Source of the DNA: Catenaria anguillulae PL171 | Taxonomy: Eukaryota; Blastocladiomycota; Blastocladiomycetes; Blastocladiales; Catenariaceae | Reading direction: 5' to 3' | Assembly (NCBI GenBank): GCA_002102555.1 | Contig: MCFL01000001.1 | Coordinates: 992,001-1,056,000, forward strand | DNA: 64,000 bases | Shown: positions 45,628 through 57,285 of the stretch, piece by piece | How the letters are laid out: the number at the start of each line of letters is the position of its first letter | Position numbering within the stretch: the first letter of the stretch is position 1 | Made by a program: the position numbers and the translations under genes | The notes under the pieces: generated by a model | Databases searched by the model: none | Told to the model about the DNA's origin: nothing | What the model saw: only the letters and a program-made list of their open reading frames with translations

Positions 45628-46823
45628 CTATCCCTTGTACTCTGTGAAGCTCTGATGGCCGGTTGTCCGCGCATGCTCGAGCGCCGCGTCTTGGCCACGT
45701 AATCCCACTCCGCAATTTGCGCAACTAAGCGTAAAGTTGGCCGTGTCGGTAAACCGGCCAGCCGCCTTGAGCCTGCCCGCGAGCTCGACTGCGTACTCGA
45801 GAATTTTTCCATCTTCGACCGGAAACACGGTGGCGTCGAAGTCACGAGGCGCTTCGAGCGAGGGAGACAGGCCGAGGGCGTCGTAATGAATCGAGCTATG
45901 TATGCCACATGGGAGCGTGCGTCAGTCTTGGTATGCTCGTCGTTGGCCAACAAGAAACAAAGCGCAATGTACTTGTAAACGACAAATGCCCGCTTATCAT
46001 ACTGTCCCTCGCCAAACCGATCAATCCGCAGCGTCAACACGTCCACAGAACAAATCTCGGTCTGGAAATGCTTTGCAAAGATGGCCAACTCGATGGCGCC
46101 TCCCCACGACTGCGGCTTGCTCAACCACTGACAATACTCGTCCCTGGACCGGCCAAGCACCGCATCGGTATATATGAGCGGATTGTCACGAATTGTCTTG
46201 ATGGCTAGCTGCCGCAGCTCGTTGGGCGTCGACTTGCCGCGCGTCAGCACATAGGCAATCGAGTGGAACAGACATGAGTTGTCGTCGGGACTTTGTCGCA
46301 GGATCAGGTATGCCCCCGAGTCGGGCACGTGGACAAATTCGCCAACCACGACATCTGTGCTTGGGTTAAAAGCTGCGTCCTTCGGTTTTGTGGCCGACTT
46401 GACGGCAGCGGGTTTTGGCGCAGATGGTGGGGCGGGGAGTGCATCGCCAACTTCAACCGTGAGTTGTTCACCATCACGCACGCCCGCAACGTCGAGTGTG
46501 ACGGGGTCCAAGTCACTGGGTAGCGTTTGTGGCGGGTAGCCGAACTTGATGGACACGCCCGTGGCTTTGGTCAGGATTTCGTCTTCAGGCAAGGGTTTGC
46601 GGGCGGATTCTGGCAAGAGCTGGTGAAGATGCAAGAAGATGGCGACTTTGAGGTCAAAGACGGTCGTCGCCGTCGGTGTAATGGTTGGGTCGTTGACGAC
46701 GGATTGACCTGTGCGTGAGCGGATTCGGAAGCGCTGTCAAGTGCAGGGAACACGAGGCCGAAAAGGCGTTAGGCACGCGGGGAACATGAGGGCAGTGAGC
46801 ATGCTTGCGGGGATGCGCACCAT
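45628..46823 (-). CDS. OTU1: ubiquitin thioesterase OTU1 (YOD1-like)
   Basis: Deubiquitinase that works with Cdc48/p97. Three exons: 46823-46821 (the ATG alone), 46733-45973, 45895-45628; 343 aa with consistent phases. N-terminal UBX-like fold (MRFRIRSRTGQSVVND ... KFGYPPQTL ... LDVAGVRDGEQLTVE). OTU catalytic motif SPDDNSCLFHS, with Cys near residue 155. IELAIFAKHFQTEICSVDV matches the OTU1 core, and the catalytic His is in NSIHYDAL. The C-terminal C2H2 zinc finger CANCGVGLRGQDAALEHART then TGH matches YOD1/Otu1. The exon made of the start codon alone is inferred from the GTGCGC donor right after ATG and the lack of any other suitable ATG. Confidence 0.92.
46734..46820 (-). other. OTU1 intron 1, directly after the start codon
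   Basis: 87 nt, ATG/GTGCGC...TTGACAG/CGC TTC CGA. Phase 0. The result reads MRFRIRSRTGQ, as expected for the UBX-like N-terminus. Confidence 0.7.
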
Positions 46824-47442
46824 GGCGATGGTGATATGATGGGTCGTGGGAGTAACGTGAGCTTGCTGATTTCCGAGGCGCGATGAGCTGATGTGCGTGA
46901 GGTCTGAATGGTTGGTGTCGGGACAGACGGCGTGGACGGGCGCGATGTAGGGCGGTGGCCGGGGTCTTGATTGGGATAGTGTGCCGAGCGTACATGCAAT
47001 GCCGAGGGTCCTCGAGCTGTGCGGGTGGCTAGGATTAGTCACAAGGGCGGAAAAGTTTCTGCGATTCGGAATCACTCAGCGATCGACGTGGCACCAAAGA
47101 ATGGAACATGATCGAAGACCCAAGACGAAGACCAAGTCCATGAAGTGTCCTCTGCCTCCGCTCATGTCATCGACTCATCGAGAAACGGGTCTGGCGAATC
47201 GTGTAAGATTACCCGTGATGTGACGAAGTTGCCTGGAATCTGGGACGGCGTGATTTGGTGCTGGACCAATCCTGGCTCATGTCGTACAATGTCTCGCAAT
47301 TGAAATGAATTAGGACATTGGATTGCCTGGTTGTTCACAATGATAGAATCAGGCAGAATTTCATTCCATGCGTCGCCAATGAGAGCGAATCGACGGAAGT
47401 CCTCGTGGCGAAAGGTTTTGAAAAGGAGCACATATATAACAG
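46824..47442. other. intergenic between OTU1 and the transposase gene
   Basis: OTU1 promoter side plus the 3' flank of the Plavaka-like element. The open frame ending at 47162 (-) may be an extension of the transposase C-terminus but carries no recognisable motif. One end of the element should lie here; I could not identify a terminal inverted repeat by eye. Confidence 0.4.
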
Positions 47443-50400
47443 TCAACGAAGGTAATACATAAACGATGCTTCCCGCTGCCGAATCACTGTTTCCTTGTCT
47501 ACATAGACATTCAGTAGCCACTTATTGCACTTTTCGACGCAATTGTCACGCGTGATACCCTCCTCAGCTGCCATTGAGCCAAAATACGGAACAAGATGCG
47601 CCGCTGCGACGAATTGGTCGAGCCCAATGACACCAAGGCGGTCCTTGGACAGAATCGGCACACCGCTTGTACCCTCTGTGAGAAGATAGCGTTGGAGGGG
47701 TGGGCCACTTCCTGACGTGAATCGAGTGAAGTAGCGGCCAAAGCTGACGAGATACTGGACAGGGCGAGAGGCGTGGACGGCGTCGATTGTTGGAAAGTAG
47801 TCAAAGCGCAAGAACAGATGGGGAAGGAACACAGATTTGGTGTTGTTGAGGTTGTCAATCTGCAAATGAAATCAAGTGGCTGGTCAGAACATAAATCATG
47901 TGCATGGAAACAGGTTGCGAGCATGTGTAGATGTACAATTGCAAAATCACGTCGGACATGTCCATGAAACGTGGTGACGCGACCAAAAATGGTTTCCTCG
48001 ACCACGGCTTGGGCCACGTTGCTCCATCGATCGATTACGAGCTTTTCGGCAGGAGCAATCTGCGAGTTTGGTGGAAAAAAAAGTGGGAGCAAAGGATGTG
48101 GTGGCAGTGTGAGCAACACAACAGAGAACCAAGCAAAATGAGACGCACATTGTGGATTCGATAGCGTAGAGTCTCTTCAACGTCACGGGCACTGAAGTCC
48201 CCAAATGGACGTTGCCTGCAAATGACATTTAGTCAGCAAAGTGTGGGAAGAACTGGCCATTCAAAAATGAGAAACATACTCAATCGCCGTCATGACATAT
48301 TCTCCAAACAACCGCCGTAATCCCTTGAGATCAGCAAAACGAGCTTCGAGATCCGCAAGCGCATCCCACGCTGGCCCACGGCGTGCTCGGAGCTTGGTGA
48401 ACAGCGACCATGCATGGCGATTCTCACCAAGGATTTCGCCGACAGAGGTGGCGGAATTTTGGGTTGGGGAAGAATCCTCGTCATCTGAGCAATCGGGTAA
48501 CGAGCAGTTGTTGGATGCTTGATATTTGGCTGAGGCTGGCGGAAGTGATGGGCAGCGCGGGTCATTCGCCATTGACCCAGACCGGACATCTTCCACGTGA
48601 TGAAGGATTGCTCGAGCGGCAGGTCCCCAGTTACGATGGTTGACAAGGTGTGGATGGTAAAGAGCCAGGTGGGTGAATTGCGCACAGAATGCATCGTATG
48701 CGATGACGCGGTCAAAAGAAGCAGTCTCAAGGCTGCCTCGGCCATTTGTGCGTTTCGAGGGTGCCTTGACGGCGGTTTTATGAAGAAGCTCGACGTGCAA
48801 TGCGGTTGTTGTGCCATGTGTTGTACCAAAGCGGATGGTCGACGGCGAGAAATGATTGATCATGTGAAAGGTGACTGCTTGAGGGACTGCAGTGTCAAAT
48901 GCATTGAAGTATTCGGGAACGAGAAAGAAGAAGTGGTCAAGCTCGTCGTCGAGTTGGGCAAGCATGGTTGACGTGATGTGCCGCGCACGGGAGAGGTGCA
49001 TGAGTGTCGCAAAGGAAGTGAAGATGCCGACGACAATCATGTTGATAGTGGCCGCATTTTCGCCGTCAAAGAAGTCGACAAGAATCAATGGGAACACCTA
49101 AATGATGGTTGGTTGTGTTATGTGTCAGTAGGGAGGGAACGAGATGGACAGCCTGGCACAAGCAGCCGTACGCAAGCCAGGGAATGCCACTCGGCACCAG
49201 TAAGCATGGTGAAGTCCGAAATCGATAAGGCACGAAGAGCACTGGCTGTGCACATGGGAACAGCATGAAGTCGGCCGAACAACTTCTTGCGCACGGCAGT
49301 CCGATTGGAACAGAGCGTGGCAAGTACTCCACAGAGATGCCGCCCAAAAACGCCAATCAAGAGCTGATGCAAGTCGTCTGTGGTAAAGGCGTTGTAAATG
49401 TTGAAGTTTGGAAGATCCCAGAAAGCAGACTACATGCAAATCAAAAACGGCCGTCAGAATTGACACTGACAAGAGAGACAAGTAAATGATTGGCACATAC
49501 CCACACGCTCAAATGAATGCCATCGTCCATCTCTTGCTTTTCGACTGCTGCTTTGGTCACCATGCCTGAATGTGCAACTCCATATAGGTCCTTGACGTCG
49601 GTCATTTCGCGTGCTTGAACATGCTGGCAACGCATCACAAATGATTCGGCCTTTGTTGGACAGATAGGACATGCACGGTTTTGCTTGGTAAGGCCCACAA
49701 GGGCAAGCTCGGGAAGGTCGGCAATGTAAAGAAGAAGGTGCGGATGCGCCATGTAGTAATTGCCGTTTGGGAAGCGCATGGGCGTGCCGCTAAATGAATG
49801 AAATCATGATGGCAACTGTAAGCGAGTGACTGTGGCAGGTTGAAATGAAAAGTGAGTAGTCGAACCTCGTGCAGGCATCAATGAAGTCGCTTTTGCCGAA
49901 AAACAAGTGGCGAAGGGCCTTGTGAAACACCTCCTTGTTGATATGAGATGCATCAGACATGATGGAAACGTCGATGTGCTCTTCTGCCGGTTGCACGAGA
50001 TATCCAACCAAGACAGCGGCCCCAGTACTTGGGCTGGCTCGAGCTTCAGACGAATGCATTGCACAGGAGAGGTATATCGGCCACAGAGAGCGGCGGTTGA
50101 ACACCTGAACGATGTGGCGGCGGCAACTGAATATTGAGAGGGATTCAGGACAGAAACAAACAGATCAGACATGGAGAGAACATACAACACTCTTGTCGGA
50201 AGATAGGACAAGTGGGACAAGGACATGGCCAATGGGAAGCAGTTTGAGAGCTTCCGCCCACGCGTCGCCGGTCTTGATGTCACTGAAAACGCGCTCAAGG
50301 CCACTTGGAGTGGAGCGCAAGTGAACCTCGGGCTCCATGGAGAGTTGCGTGGCAAGATGCGGAAGGGAGACAATAGTGCGAACACAGGCAAGGAGATCAC

Positions 50401-51195
50401 GGAAGTAGAATGTGTATTCGCGCCCGTGCTCGTCCTTGAAAGTCACCTTGTTGCCGAGGAGAGCAAAACTCGACTCCATGATAAGCTTTCGACTTTGGGT
50501 TGGCGACAAGATTTCGGATGCACGGTCGGGCATTTGCGCCATGAGTAAGTTGTTGAGAGCAAGCGCTTGCGCATCGGAGAGTCGAGCCTCCACGTGCATG
50601 AAATAGGCGAGCTCGAAGGAAAATAGACTGGGGAATGGGTGGAAAGGCGGTAGATGTGGATCTGGAGGCTCGGGAATGACCTCGTCTGGGATGATTGAAG
50701 GGTCGAGTGGTGTGGGAGGATGGCAATCTGAGGCGAAGAATTTCCCTATTGGTGTGGTGTGCATGTCTTAGTACCATTGCCAGTCAATTGGGGGTGATTT
50801 GACGCACCCGCTTCGTCATAGCGAAAGCCTCGAATTTCAATGCCAGGGCGGGTGTTTTGGCCAGGGTCGGTGTCAACGTCCATCACTGACGGGTCGGGGG
50901 CAGAGTCGGACACATTCCGATCGTCGGGCATGTTTCGTAGGCGAAAGTCAGGCTCCGGATCGGGAGGCGGACCATCAGGAAAGTCAGGAGGTATGAAATC
51001 GGGGTCGTGGCCGTCACGGAAAACGCTCGTCGGTACTTGGTTGCTGGCGCCAAACTCATCCACACATGTGCCGCCTCGCCAATGGCCCTGGTGAATCTTG
51101 CGGCCGTGGGCAGATTTGAATCGACAAATGCAGAGTCCACACGGGTACGGGTATGTTTTTGGATCTTGCTGCTGAATTGTGCGGCGCGGTGACAT
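47443..51195 (-). mobile_element. Plavaka-like DNA transposon, transposase gene with many introns
   Basis: Starts MSPRRTIQQQDPKTYPYPCG with an N-terminal zinc finger (C-x2-C...H...H: CGLCICRFKSAHGRKIHQGH). The Plavaka-family order follows: PHLPPFHPFPSLFSFELAYF; YTFYFRDLLACVRTIVSLPH; RVFSDIKTGDAWAEALKLLP then GHVLVPLVLSSDKSV; RSLWPIYLSCAMHSSEARAS; HPHLLLYIADLPELALVGLT with a CPICPT knuckle; SAFWDLPNFNIYNAFTTDDL then HQLLIGVFGRHL; DELDHFFFLVPEYFNAFDTA. The first intron is 50746-50807 (62 nt); at least six more are implied between the open blocks at 50.6, 50.1, 49.7, 49.3, 49.0, 48.2 and 47.8 kb. At least one frame inconsistency exists near 50190. Exon-level structure is not given as certain. 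Terminal repeats and target duplication not found. Confidence 0.75.
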
Positions 51196-51852
51196 GTTGA
51201 CTTTGGAGCTGGATAGAAGAAGACGGTCGCTTTCAGTACTCGGTATGATACCCTGGTTTTCATAGCAGACGTGGCCAGGCGTGAGCCAGGCTCAGGCGGA
51301 GCGGAGGGTTCAGCAGCGCATTTATACTGTCACGAGCGGCAAGTCCATTCTTGTGCACTGGTACATTGTCCGAGTCGAATCTTTCTGAATGCTCCATGAT
51401 CGAGGTAGATTTACCATGCCCGGAGCCGCTGACGTCATGCATGAGTGGCGATGCACATCAAACTGCGCATGAGGATGCGGTGCCGGTCCATTTCATGTAC
51501 GTATGCCTGCAAGACCCCATTGAAACAGTGCGCCCGTATATTTGTCACATGTAACGGACGAAATGCTGGACTAAATCTCCTCATTTGTCGGTATCGCGTC
51601 AAATTGCCCACAATTGCCTCAAATGTTCGCACCTTCCACGCTTCTTTCGCGTTGCATAGAACAGTCACCGCATGCGTGTCGCGTGCACTTCGGTTGTCCG
51701 CAAGCTCACTTTCGTTTTATTACGCTGCAAACGGTCGGCAAGGCCCATGCGCCATGTATGTCGGAAACGTTTTCGTTGCACCTGAGAGAAACCGAAGCAA
51801 AAGATACAAATGGTCCCCCCCCCCCCCGCAACATTCACCGCCCAACGGTTTC
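51196..51852. other. divergent region between transposase and unknown gene, with C13 tract
   Basis: 657 bp between the transposase start and the plus-strand gene. A run of 13 C lies at 51815-51827. No additional gene. Confidence 0.5.
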
Positions 51853-53701
51853 ATGGATTCTGAGTTCAGTAGCCACCATCGCAATTCCTGCTCACGACCA
51901 CCGTCTAAAACAATGGATCGCATGAATAGTTTCTTGGCTGCCTTCGGTCAGCTCTCCGACGCCGAACGCCAACAGCTGTTCGCCCAATTCAGCCCTCCGC
52001 AGACATCCCAGCTGTCGTCGGATCCCATCGGCCTCGAGCCGGCAGCACTCGCTTCGTCTCCTTTCAGCACTGCGCTCGACCACTCGTCCCCAGCCCTACT
52101 TTCGTCCCCTCTCAACCATACCGCGCGCTATTCGTCGCCCACAACTCGCATCTCGACGCCTGCCACGACACCCTCAGTGCAGCAACAAGTCACGGCACCT
52201 CTCTTAGAGCTTATTCCCAGGACCCCTGGCCCTCGCCCAGCTACTCTTCGTCCCGCGCCTCGCTCGGCCGCGTCCGTTGGTAATCCAACTGTCACCGCGC
52301 GGCCTTCCATCGCCCACCCCAATGTCACCATGCAGTCTGAGGCTGTGGATGTGACCGCAACACACACGCCCGCTCCACAACCGAAGCCAGGCCGCAAGTT
52401 CTCCAATCTTAGCGACGCGATTGCCACCATGACGCCAGATCAGGTCAATCAAGCCGTTCAGTCGTCCAAGCGCTCCCTGGAAGAGGTGCAAATGCCGCCT
52501 GCGCCTGTCAAGAAGTCGCGCAAGAACGAGCCCGAGTTTGATGGCGACATCGTCATCGATAAGAAAGAGGCCAGCAAGTGGGATGGTGACGTGTCCAGGC
52601 ACATCCGCGCCCGGCTCGTTGCTATGCTCCCAACGGACTTCAACTCGGCGGTGCGGGTCCTGTATGCGGTGTCTGGTGTCAAGGAAGGGTACTTGACCCT
52701 GACAAAGGTATGTATTACTGCCACACTCTTCCAGTTTGGTTTATCATTCATCCACTCATGTGTAACTGCACTTGCACAGTACCTCACGTTGCTCGAACGA
52801 GCCAAGGTGGCATTGCAAGCCCGCAAGGTCTCTGCCGCCCAATCCGCCCTGGCTCAGAAGGAATTGCTGCCCGGGGCTGAGGCGCTCATTAACGACCTGG
52901 ATGGCGCCAGCTGCGCCACCGATTCTGTTTTCCTCAAGTTCTCTGCGGCCCGAGACGACTGGGCCACTATCGCCATGGTCTCCTGGGATGACAAGGATGG
53001 TGCACAAGTTGCCACCGCTCGGCCAATCTTTGTGCAGTATGTGGCCAACATCGTCACACACAGGAGTGCGTTCCATAAGCTTATCCTCATGCTTCTCTAA
53101 TTGGTGACTAATCTCGATGGGCACATGATTCAGCTGCCAAGTTGGCCGAGTCGATGTCGGCACAGCTTATCGCTGCGAACAAATTGGCCAACGTCTCGCA
53201 AGCCGCGTACGTCCCGTCCCCTCTCGTCCAAGATCGCCTCCCGCAGATTTTGGCCACGTGTGTAGTGATGGTATGTCTGCATTTGCACGTCATACTGATT
53301 GCCAGTGTTTAGCTTGCTCATTTTCGTACCTCACTTTTCTTGTTTGCCAGTTTTTGTCCGGCTTCAAGCAATCACTCCCCATGTTGTCCACGCTCCGCAA
53401 CATGTGGGATGGGACGAAGCATGGCGACACCAAGACTGCCGCAATCGCAGCGTACTTTGCGGCAAACCCGTCCGACCCCGTGCTGGACGCATTGGTGGAT
53501 GGTTTGCGCCCGCATTTCGTCCTTCTCGACGCCAATGCCACAGCAGTTTGTGCGTGGCAAGGGTCAGCGGCGGTTGAGCAAGGGCAAGGGCAGGGGCAAG
53601 GGCAAGTGCAGGGGCAAGGGCAAGTGCAGGGGCAAGGGCAGCAAGGGCGAGGGCAGGTGGATGGAGAGCAGGCGGCGGGTGCGGTGGGTGACGAGGAGTG
53701 A
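51853..53701 (+). CDS. unidentified protein with disordered N-terminus and Gly/Gln repeat tail
   Basis: Four exons: 51853-52707, 52780-53065, 53134-53270, 53351-53701; 542 aa, phases consistent, no frameshift. Family not recognised. Residues 1-190 are Ser/Pro/Thr-rich after a helical FLAAFGQLSDAERQQLFAQF. A basic patch (PVKKSRKNEPEFDGD) precedes a folded-looking helical domain: DVSRHIRARLVAMLPTDFNS, YLTLLERAKVALQARKVSAA, LAESMSAQLIAANKLANVSQ. The C-terminal GQGQ/VQGQG repeats come from a DNA minisatellite. Divergent from the Plavaka-like transposase, so it may be an accessory gene of that element or an unrelated neighbour. An ATG at 51913 is an alternative start. Confidence 0.7.
53576..53657 (+). 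repeat. GGGCAAG(T)/GGGCAG minisatellite inside a coding exon
   Basis: Repeated AGGGCAAGGGCAGGGGCAAG and GGCAAGTGCAGG units in tandem, encoding Gly-Gln/Val-Gln repeats at the C-terminus of the gene. Likely length-variable between strains. Confidence 0.85.
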
Positions 53702-54555
53702 AGTAATGGTCTGATCGTTTGGTGTTTTGTGTGTTTCTGTTCAATATTGTATTTATATTGTGTATTGTACGATTAATGAATTTTGTGTCCTTTATAACCA
53801 AAGCTCGCATTGATTGGGGTTGCATGATCGGATGAAGTTACCAAGAATTTTGAGGGATTCGCTTGGTTACATTGGTAGAAATGAGTGGGCATTCTCAACA
53901 AATTGGAGAGAATCGTCCCGGATGGGTCACAGGCCACGATGCATAATGACCTGCTATTGCTTCGAATCCCAAACAATTGTTGATGTCACATTCGGCCCCA
54001 TTGCGGACAATTCCTGCCGATGCCACCAAAAAAAAGACATTGAACAGAATGTCACAGCATTGTCGTGAATCTATGATCGATCGCCACATTAGCTGCTATT
54101 GTGCGACATGGCGCTCAATTGCGCCGAATGCTTGCCTAACCCGATTCCCGATGCTGGACTGAACCCCAGTTACGATTTCGAGAAGATACCGTTACACCTC
54201 CAAGGCGGCCATGACGCTCGGTGCCAAGCTCTCTCTGGCTGTTGGTCTTGGAAACAAATACTGGTTGGCTGGCTTGTGTGTCATGTGCTGGTGTGGCAGT
54301 GGCGATCAACCTCACTGTGTCAGTGTGGAATGTCAGCCGAGAAACGCTTCATTGTGTTTCAACTCCGACTAGTACCTCCTCGTCCGTCAAGGATCCGATG
54401 TAGGGAAAATAATGCATGTAGACGGAGCAGGGCACATCTTCATACAACAACAAAAAGGCTAACAACAAGACCACTGCAACCAGCTCTAACCCTCACCTTA
54501 TCACCTCTGGGCCGGTCTCACTCTTGGGCCACTGCAGGTGGAGCCAAAATTCGCT
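53702..54555. other. intergenic, AT-richer, between convergent genes
   Basis: Lower GC than its surroundings (notably 53700-54130). Short open frames without domains. No RNA gene recognised. Could be degraded mobile-element sequence. Confidence 0.4.
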
Positions 54556-57285
54556 TTACTCCTCGTCCATAGCATCCACCCCACGCCCTCCGGCAATCGG
54601 CGGCGGCGGCACCGCAATCCCATGCCTGACAAGCAACTCGCGCAACTGATCGTTGTCTGCACGCAATCGGTCCGCGTCTGACTCGAGATCATTGACGCGC
54701 CGTTCCAGGAACTCGATCTTTGCAGCCTTGCGCGCCCTTGATCTGCGTGCCGAAATGGTGTTGCGAATGCGCTTTGCCTCGCGCGGGTCCAAGCCGTCCA
54801 AGTCCATGGCCGCCTCGTCTTCGTCAAAGTGGGCGTCGTCGTACGCGGACGCCGGGGTGGCGGCCGCAGCCGCACGGGGTGCCGCAGCGGCGGGCGTGGC
54901 GGGCACATTGGGAAATGGCGGGGCATGAAATGCCAGTGCAGCGGCCGATGCAGATGCCGACGCTGACGCTGACGACGACGAGGGTGTTGTGGACGCGGCC
55001 GCTGTGCTGGGTGCACTCACGCGCTTGCGTTTGCGAGGGTTGGCGGGCTGCGCGGGTGACGACGACCCAGACCCACCATCTCTGTCGGCATGCGCCGTTG
55101 GAACCTGGGTATCGGCCACCACCCCTGCCGATGTGGTCGCAGGCGCCGAGTTCCTTGCCCTTGCACGAGTCACCCTGCCTGTGGCGGCAGCCGCAGCCGC
55201 AGCCGCAGGTGCGCCGCCACGCTTGCTCTGAATAGGCGCGTCAATCGGGATCAGGTAGTCTGGGTACTCGAGCACGGCGGGCAACGACCGGCAGTTTGTG
55301 TGTGATTTTTTGGTGGTGGATGGAATCAGCACGGGCATACCGCCCGCCGACGCCGACGTTGCGTGAGTACCCGACGTGCGAGACCCCGTTGGCGAGCCCG
55401 AGCGCGACGAGGTGGGTGGCGCAGTCGACAGGTCACGCACCGATGACGAGTTGGTCGTGGTCGGAGGCGGAAACGCGAGGGTGGACGACGCCTGTCGGCC
55501 GCGTCTCTGGAACGGGGTACGGCTTGCGAAATGTGCGGTTGACGGGCCGGGAACCAGGTCCATGAGATCCATGGCCTCGTGGTCGTGCTCCATGTCGTCG
55601 TTGGCGTGTGCGTGTGCGTGTGCGTAACCAACGGGCAATTGCGTGTTGAAATGCTGGTGGTGGTGCATGGCATATGCGTCGTGGTGCCGCCCAAATGGAC
55701 TCTGGTGGTCTCGGTCTTGGTCTTGGTTGTCGTGGTCGCCCACCTCGGGCGCGGGAGTCGAGTGGCGCGAATCCACGTCCATGTCCGTGTCAAGCTCCAT
55801 GTCGCCCATGGCGCTTTCGAGCCCGCGCGACCGGTGCCGCGTCAGAGGCACGCGGTGCACAGGTGTCGGTGCTGCTGTGTAGGGGTGCTGGGCAAAGGCA
55901 GACGAGCCGGGCGGTTGTGCGAATGGAGACATTGGATAATGTTGCTGGTGATCCGAGCTCAGATCCGAAGATGTGTGCGCAGGCTCCACGGGGCCGGCAT
56001 ACGGGAGCGGCGAGGGCGATCGCTGTGAGACTGGGAACCGCATGTCCACATCATCGCTTTGGTTGTTGTCGGCGTCACTGTTGCGTTGTCGGTGCAGGGG
56101 CTCGTTGTACATGGACGATGGGATGGAGCTGGGATATTGGTCGTGCGCATGCGAGTCATCGTCCTGAGGATACTGGCCGTTTGTCGGTGACGTTGGGGAC
56201 GACACTTGCTCGTCGCTTGCAGCCGCACCGGGGGGTGGGACCTTGGGAAGTGGCGACTCGAGCGGGAACCCGGACCGCATCCTCGTGCTCCTGAACTGTG
56301 CGCTGCTGGTTGGAGTTGTGGGCGACGGCGGCGGAAACTGTCCGTTGCGTGTTTTCGCTCTGGTCGAGTAAGGCAACGGCGACAGGCCTTGTGACGAGAG
56401 TTGCGACTCAAACTTGACCGCAGGCATGCCAGCGAGTGCCGAGCGAGATTGGCTTTGCTGTGATGTTGAAGCTGCTGTTGCGAAAAACCAGATGCGCATG
56501 GAATGATGTCGTCCGGGTTAGCGTCCATTGGATGCAACATGGCGTCGACTCCCAACGTGGCTTCGAGCGACCGAGTCCGGTGCAAGGAGTTTGCGTCCAA
56601 CAGAGGCAAGATGGCCGGGTGGCGGGCGGGTTTCGCGGCTGGAACGGCCGTCATGTCTGGCGAGGGAGGTGGGCGGGTTGCCGAGGAGTGTGCTGGAAGG
56701 TCAAAGAGGGGCTGAGACGAGTTTTGTCTGGAATCTGAGAGAGACGCGGCGGCAATGAGAGCGTTGGGGTCGGCACGGGGTTGCAAGGCGGCAGAGGCGA
56801 GGTGTGCAGTGCACCAGTGCGGTTGTTTGGAGAGGTGAGGGACGTGGGCGGAGGGTATCTGTGGGATGAGGGGTCGGGGACAGCGGTGGGGTGGCCGAGT
56901 TGGAGGCTCTGTGACTGGTTGCGAGATGCGGGGCATCAGCCGCTGGGGCAGTGTCCGAGTGCGAATCGATGTCTGGGTCGAGGCCGTCGTGATGGTCGTG
57001 GTTGTCGAGACCGTGAGGGAGATGATGATGGAGGCGTGCTGCATCCTCCGTCGGCTGGGATTGGGGTGCGAGGTGGCCGACAGCTGCGACAGGCCCTGCA
57101 GGTATTGGTCGGACAGGTCCTTGCAGTCTTGCAGCTGGCTGTCAGATAGCCGCTGGCGTTTGTCTTTGAGTCTGTACGTTCGACACTCGGGTTAGTGTTG
57201 GGTTGGCGCTGGTGGTGGTGGTGGTGGTGGCCGTGGTGACAGTCATGGTGACCAGAGACATTGGTGCTGGTGTGGACGGAGGCAT
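54556..57285 (-). CDS. bZIP transcription factor 2 (GCN4-like)
   Basis: C-terminal basic region REAKRIRNTISARRSRARKA then AKIEFLERRVNDLESDADRL, a better GCN4 match than bZIP 1 (ARRSR intact), ends within 30 residues of the stop. Upstream is the block VLIPSTTKKS / SLPAVLEYPDYLIPIDAPIQ, nearly identical to bZIP 1, and a long Ser/Pro/His/Gln-rich region. An Asp-rich DAHFDEDEAAMDLDGLDPRE precedes the basic region. The frame is open from 56499 to 54556. Upstream, plausible coding continues in another frame (LLDANSLHRTRSLEATLGVD about 56600; LKDKRQRLSDSQLQ about 57160), so the true start is probably near the ATG at 57285 with at least two frame changes. The N-terminal third is uncertain. Confidence 0.8.

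Noticed and set aside
47162-47521. Open frame downstream of the transposase as an independent gene
   Set aside because: Overlaps the transposase C-terminal exon and has no recognisable motif.
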